A stretch of DNA of 47,874 nt, from positions 1 to 47,874 of the forward strand of contig JAWXBW010000034.1 of NCBI GenBank assembly GCA_034440395.1. The letters run 5' to 3'. The stretch comes from JAAUTS01 sp034440395. GTDB lineage: Bacteria; Verrucomicrobiota; Verrucomicrobiia; Methylacidiphilales; JAAUTS01. The notes beneath the pieces are model-generated. The model worked only from the letters and a program-made list of their open reading frames with translations, was not told where the DNA came from and ran no database searches. Of this stretch, positions 44,601-47,874 are shown piece by piece. The stretch's first letter is position 1, and every line of letters starts with the position of its first letter. The position numbers were made by a program, and so were the translations under genes.

Positions 44601-46673
44601 TTAAGGACATTCAATTCTTTTCTCCTGCATCTCTTGCACCACACATTCCAGTTCGAAAGTCTGTTCTTGACCCACGGCTAGGTCAAAAAACCAGCCCAAT
44701 ACCAAACAACTGCCCTGTCGCACGAGGGGGACATGCCCAGATAGGCTTTGACTAGAATAGATCGGGTAGGACCAGACTGAGCTAATGGCCGTCATTTTAA
44801 AGTCAATGTGCAGCCCGCCTACCTTCGACTGCATGGCTAGACTAGAAACCGTCCCTTCATACCACGCTTTATCAAAGCCATAGGTTCGGCTCTCTAGGCT
44901 ATAGCGGTTCTCTAAATCCTCACCCATGGGCAGTGCCAAATTTAACTCCGTAGCCAAAACCGAGGCATAGGGAATGGGGGAGGTATTTTTAACCACCCAC
45001 CTCAAGACCAATTTCTTCAAATCCGTGGACCATAAATAACTCTTCTGTAAATAAAGTGATTGGAGGCTATTCCCAATAATGACTTTCCCGTGACGTTCCA
45101 AGGTAACCTCCAAGGAATCTGCCCGATTTACCGTCTGCACGAGCCGATACTCACTACCCGCAAAATCACCCAACTCCTTGAAGCGGTTATCCGAAAGTTC
45201 TTCCGCTGTGATATGTCGTTCTAAAAAACGATCTATAAATAAATGACGATCATGCGTGTCCAAGGGGGAGGAAACGCTAGGGCTCACTGCTTTTTCATCC
45301 ACAGCCTCTAAGCTGGATTCTAAACGTCGGGTTAGGGTATTACCCAAATTTATCTTAGGCGGTAATAAGCTCCACTCCAAGCATTCACCTCCCTTTGCTG
45401 GCGAGATTACATAACTGAATTCTCTATTTAAAACGACTATCTCATCTCGGCCATCTGCGTCGATATCCACAACTTCTTGCTTATAACTTTCTAAGGAAGC
45501 CCCCAACTCCTCCTGTGCTTGCAACAACCTAGCCCAGATGGCATCTCGTAAATGTGGAAGATAAATGCCGCCAGAACTCCCGTGCCAATAGGCCGTATTA
45601 CATTGAGCCTGCCAGAGTAATTGGCGCACTTCGGAATCCTCGCGATTCTCCTCACGCATCCAGCGTGAAAGCCAAAGCCCCTTCTTCTCCATCAAATTAG
45701 ATTCCGAATAACGACGCCGAAATCCCCCCCAAGAACCCGCCCGATAGAAAGGAACGAAACGACCCGCATCATGCCTCTGTTGTAAGTTTTGTCGCCCACT
45801 AATGAACTGACGGCGACTTTCTTCAGGCAAAGACCATGCCCCCATCTCTGTGCTAGGACCTGGAGGTATGTAACACCTACCCCGACTTTGTTCCCGCTCT
45901 AAAGTGTGTGACATGAGGCACATCGGTGCCCACTCCGACGCTTCACTTAATTTACGAAATAACTCATCTAAATAACCCGATTCCTGCACCTTCTCATAGG
46001 AAGCAGGCCAAAGTCCCCAACGCTCCGCATTATCCGCAAATGTGAGGGTAGGACTCCCTCCGCGGTTAGCCACCCGTCTTAAATATGACACAACCTCATC
46101 TACTGGTTGATAAGGCATAAGCCGAAAAAGATTCACATCTGAAGGAAACAAATTTAGCACATTACCCAAATGCTCCGTTACTTGATAGCCCTGCAACTGT
46201 GCCTCAGGCACCCCCGCCTGAAGAAAACGCTCCCCCTCTAACAAGGTATATTCTAAACCCGCTGAACGCAGAGTCGAAGCCAGCGACTGATCCCACACAA
46301 ACTCAGATAGCCATGCTCCCTTTGGTCTAACATCTAACTCATCCCTCAACCATTGGTTCATGGTATCCAGCTGCCCCACACGATCCTCTTCACTAAGCTC
46401 AGCTAAAATCGGTTCGTAAAACCCCCCTGAAAGTAGCTCCACGCGCTCTTGGACAACTAGCTTGCTTAACAATTGAAGAAACTCTGGATGCTTATTTTTA
46501 AAAAATTCTAAGAGCGGTCCCGAGTATGACAGATTAAATTTCAATACAGGGTATCGTTCAATCGCTTGTAAAATCGGCCAATAACAACGCTGGTAACAAT
46601 CCTCGAGAATGCTCGTTAAATTTCCCACTGGCTGGTGGTGATGCCACGCAATCTGAAGATAAACTTTTTTCAT
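44601..46673 (-). CDS. GH57 alpha-amylase / 4-alpha-glucanotransferase
   Basis: 690 residues. The GH57 start LQIAWHHHQPVGN with metal/substrate His, nucleophile Glu124 (WLSEFVWDQS) and acid/base Asp214 (TFADNAERWGLWP) are in place. The C-terminal half carries the beta domain (DUF1926-type) of 4-alpha-glucanotransferases such as that of Thermococcus. No signal peptide, so it probably acts on cytoplasmic glycogen or maltodextrin. 47 bp downstream of another GH57 gene. Confidence 0.92.
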   Translation of the reverse strand: MKKVYLQIAWHHHQPVGNLTSILEDCYQRCYWPILQAIERYPVLKFNLSYSGPLLEFFKNKHPEFLQLLSKLVVQERVELLSGGFYEPILAELSEEDRVGQLDTMNQWLRDELDVRPKGAWLSEFVWDQSLASTLRSAGLEYTLLEGERFLQAGVPEAQLQGYQVTEHLGNVLNLFPSDVNLFRLMPYQPVDEVVSYLRRVANRGGSPTLTFADNAERWGLWPASYEKVQESGYLDELFRKLSEASEWAPMCLMSHTLEREQSRGRCYIPPGPSTEMGAWSLPEESRRQFISGRQNLQQRHDAGRFVPFYRAGSWGGFRRRYSESNLMEKKGLWLSRWMREENREDSEVRQLLWQAQCNTAYWHGSSGGIYLPHLRDAIWARLLQAQEELGASLESYKQEVVDIDADGRDEIVVLNREFSYVISPAKGGECLEWSLLPPKINLGNTLTRRLESSLEAVDEKAVSPSVSSPLDTHDRHLFIDRFLERHITAEELSDNRFKELGDFAGSEYRLVQTVNRADSLEVTLERHGKVIIGNSLQSLYLQKSYLWSTDLKKLVLRWVVKNTSPIPYASVLATELNLALPMGEDLENRYSLESRTYGFDKAWYEGTVSSLAMQSKVGGLHIDFKMTAISSVWSYPIYSSQSLSGHVPLVRQGSCLVLGWFFDLAVGQEQTFELECVVQEMQEKRIECP

Positions 46674-46720
46674 AGGCCGCTTCCCTTTTTAATGTCTGGT
46701 CTTTTGACCTTTATTCTAAC

Positions 46721-47874
46721 TTAGACAAACCAATTTGCTAAGCCGAACTCTGCTGAAGGGCCATTAAATTCAATCAAGCCCCGCTCTGGGTAACGCTCCG
46801 TTTCCACTCCAGCTTGAAAAATCTGAACCATGAAAGCGATGGAGCATGACCCTTCCTCATATCCTAATGAAGCTAAAGGAATGCCTAATTCCAATAACGC
46901 ATGACTCACGACCTTCAAAGCCCCATCCACCGCCCGGTAATTCAGAGCGTCCTCACTCGTTTCTAATACTGCTTGAAAACGGTTCCCGTCCTTCGTCAGC
47001 ACGATACGGCAATCCTTCGGATGACAAAAAGAAATCTGCACCTTTTCTAGTGCGTTTCCATCATGATCTAAACGTAAGACAAACTGCTTTTCATTTATGC
47101 CGAAAGCTATCTCACGACAGACTCGGTTGGATTGAAACATAGCGGTCTGTTGTCGCTTCACGTCAAACACTCCAGCCCCTTGCCAATCAAAGTAACCGAA
47201 GTTTTCCCCGTCAATTGCAGGGTAAATATAGGCCGATGGTTTTGTATAAGGAATCGTCACGCCCCGAGTTCTGATCGGGACCTCTAAATACTGTGGCGGG
47301 CTTACCTGCAAGAGATGATAAACATTTTGTAAATGCTGCCGGAATAAAGCATCAAATAAAAAGTCACACTCCGTTTGGAAATCAGGCCCATACCACCAGA
47401 ACCAGTCGCTCCCCTCCGCCGCATAAATCTCTTTCCAAGCTTGTTCCAACACTTGTGCGCCGTAACGTCCGCTATCATTCTGCTCAGCCAAAAAAGCCCG
47501 CGTCTTACCCAACCATTCCCACGCCCGATTCTCCTCTTGGTCTCCGATCCAAATATCAAAATCCCCACGTATCCACGAGCCCGTGTGTAAACGATTCAAT
47601 ACCGGCGGCTCTTTCACTTCGTTAAACAAATCACCCAACCGTCTCGTCACCAAGAGGGGGCTTTCCAAGATGCGGCGATAAAGGAGATGCAAAAATTCCT
47701 CACCTCCGTCACGAAAAGCTTCCCAAGCATTCTCTCCGTCTAAGGCGATACAGACCGTAGCATTAGGCTGCGTGGTAATGCTGGCAATGTGCTCCAGATG
47801 ATACACCATATACTCTGCCGCATCTTGGAAAGCCCCCTCTTGGTGACGAGACGGTTGGGTGATTTGTTTAACGA
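46721..47874 (-). CDS. GH57 glycoside hydrolase (COG1449 type), 5' part missing
   Basis: The frame is open to the window edge, so the 362-residue portion from an internal ATG at 47809 is extended by 21 codons. VCIALDGENAWEAF, LHTGSWIRGDFDIWIGDQEENRAW and AAEGSDWFWWYGPDFQT are characteristic of the C-terminal half of COG1449 (alpha-amylase/alpha-mannosidase) GH57 proteins. The catalytic N-terminal half lies outside the window. It forms a pair with the following GH57 gene, pointing to a glycogen or alpha-glucan operon. Confidence 0.9.
   Translation of the reverse strand, partial: VKQITQPSRHQEGAFQDAAEYMVYHLEHIASITTQPNATVCIALDGENAWEAFRDGGEEFLHLLYRRILESPLLVTRRLGDLFNEVKEPPVLNRLHTGSWIRGDFDIWIGDQEENRAWEWLGKTRAFLAEQNDSGRYGAQVLEQAWKEIYAAEGSDWFWWYGPDFQTECDFLFDALFRQHLQNVYHLLQVSPPQYLEVPIRTRGVTIPYTKPSAYIYPAIDGENFGYFDWQGAGVFDVKRQQTAMFQSNRVCREIAFGINEKQFVLRLDHDGNALEKVQISFCHPKDCRIVLTKDGNRFQAVLETSEDALNYRAVDGALKVVSHALLELGIPLASLGYEEGSCSIAFMVQIFQAGVETERYPERGLIEFNGPSAEFGLANWFV

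Overview
The window looks like a chromosomal segment of a free-living member of the Verrucomicrobiota. The phylum call is an inference from several signs. A secreted glycosidase ends in a calcium-binding DxDGDG stretch plus a C-terminal domain of the kind common in Verrucomicrobia and Planctomycetes. There is a complete Bacteroides-aerotolerance (Bat) operon and a LexA/mutagenesis-polymerase cassette. Base composition is close to 50% GC. The genes are densely packed in short operons with many ATGA/TAATG overlaps, and the segment carries no prophage, insertion sequence or CRISPR array that I could see.

Layout. Positions 1-5345: the edge of a membrane-protein gene (minus strand), an AT-rich gene-free stretch, then a LexA-like repressor followed 12 bp later by a 1359-residue protein. 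That protein fuses a complete Y-family (DinB-type) DNA polymerase to a complete C-family DnaE2/ImuC-type polymerase. This is the most unusual item in the window. A GAAC-N4-GTTC operator lies at the predicted transcription start of lexA. Positions 5365-9521: a flavin oxidoreductase, a DUF2383 protein, a thioredoxin-like protein, tRNA-Gln(UUG), a small membrane protein, MscL and a YqeY protein. Positions 9642-11102: an ECF sigma factor operon. Positions 11175-18954: an LptF/LptG-type permease, the replicative dnaE overlapping a metallophosphoesterase gene, and an OmpR-type two-component system. Positions 18982-27614: a possible LptC-like protein and the Bat operon (moxR, DUF58, small membrane protein, batA, batB-batC fusion, batD, batE). 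Positions 27710-36681: a second flavin oxidoreductase, an M23 peptidase, a tiny lipoprotein with a coiled-coil membrane protein, a NYN protein, a DUF6580 membrane protein, a YfcE-like phosphoesterase, a DICT-like protein, a stand-alone ovothiol-type methyltransferase next to an M29-like protein, and a fumarylacetoacetase-family hydrolase. Positions 36785-47874: carbohydrate-related genes (GH5-like secreted enzyme, H-type lectin, GH1 beta-glucosidase, two GH57 enzymes), a nucleotidyltransferase with a small upstream partner, and an Lrp/aminotransferase/half-TerC operon.

How the parts may work together. The LexA-like repressor probably controls itself and the fused polymerase as a damage-inducible translesion unit. 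The housekeeping replicase is encoded separately 8 kb away, so the fused protein is not the cell's only C-family polymerase. The Bat operon forms an envelope-stress/chaperone-like membrane system with a MoxR AAA+ ATPase. The right-hand end serves alpha- and beta-glucan breakdown, with two GH57 enzymes probably acting on internal glycogen or maltodextrins.
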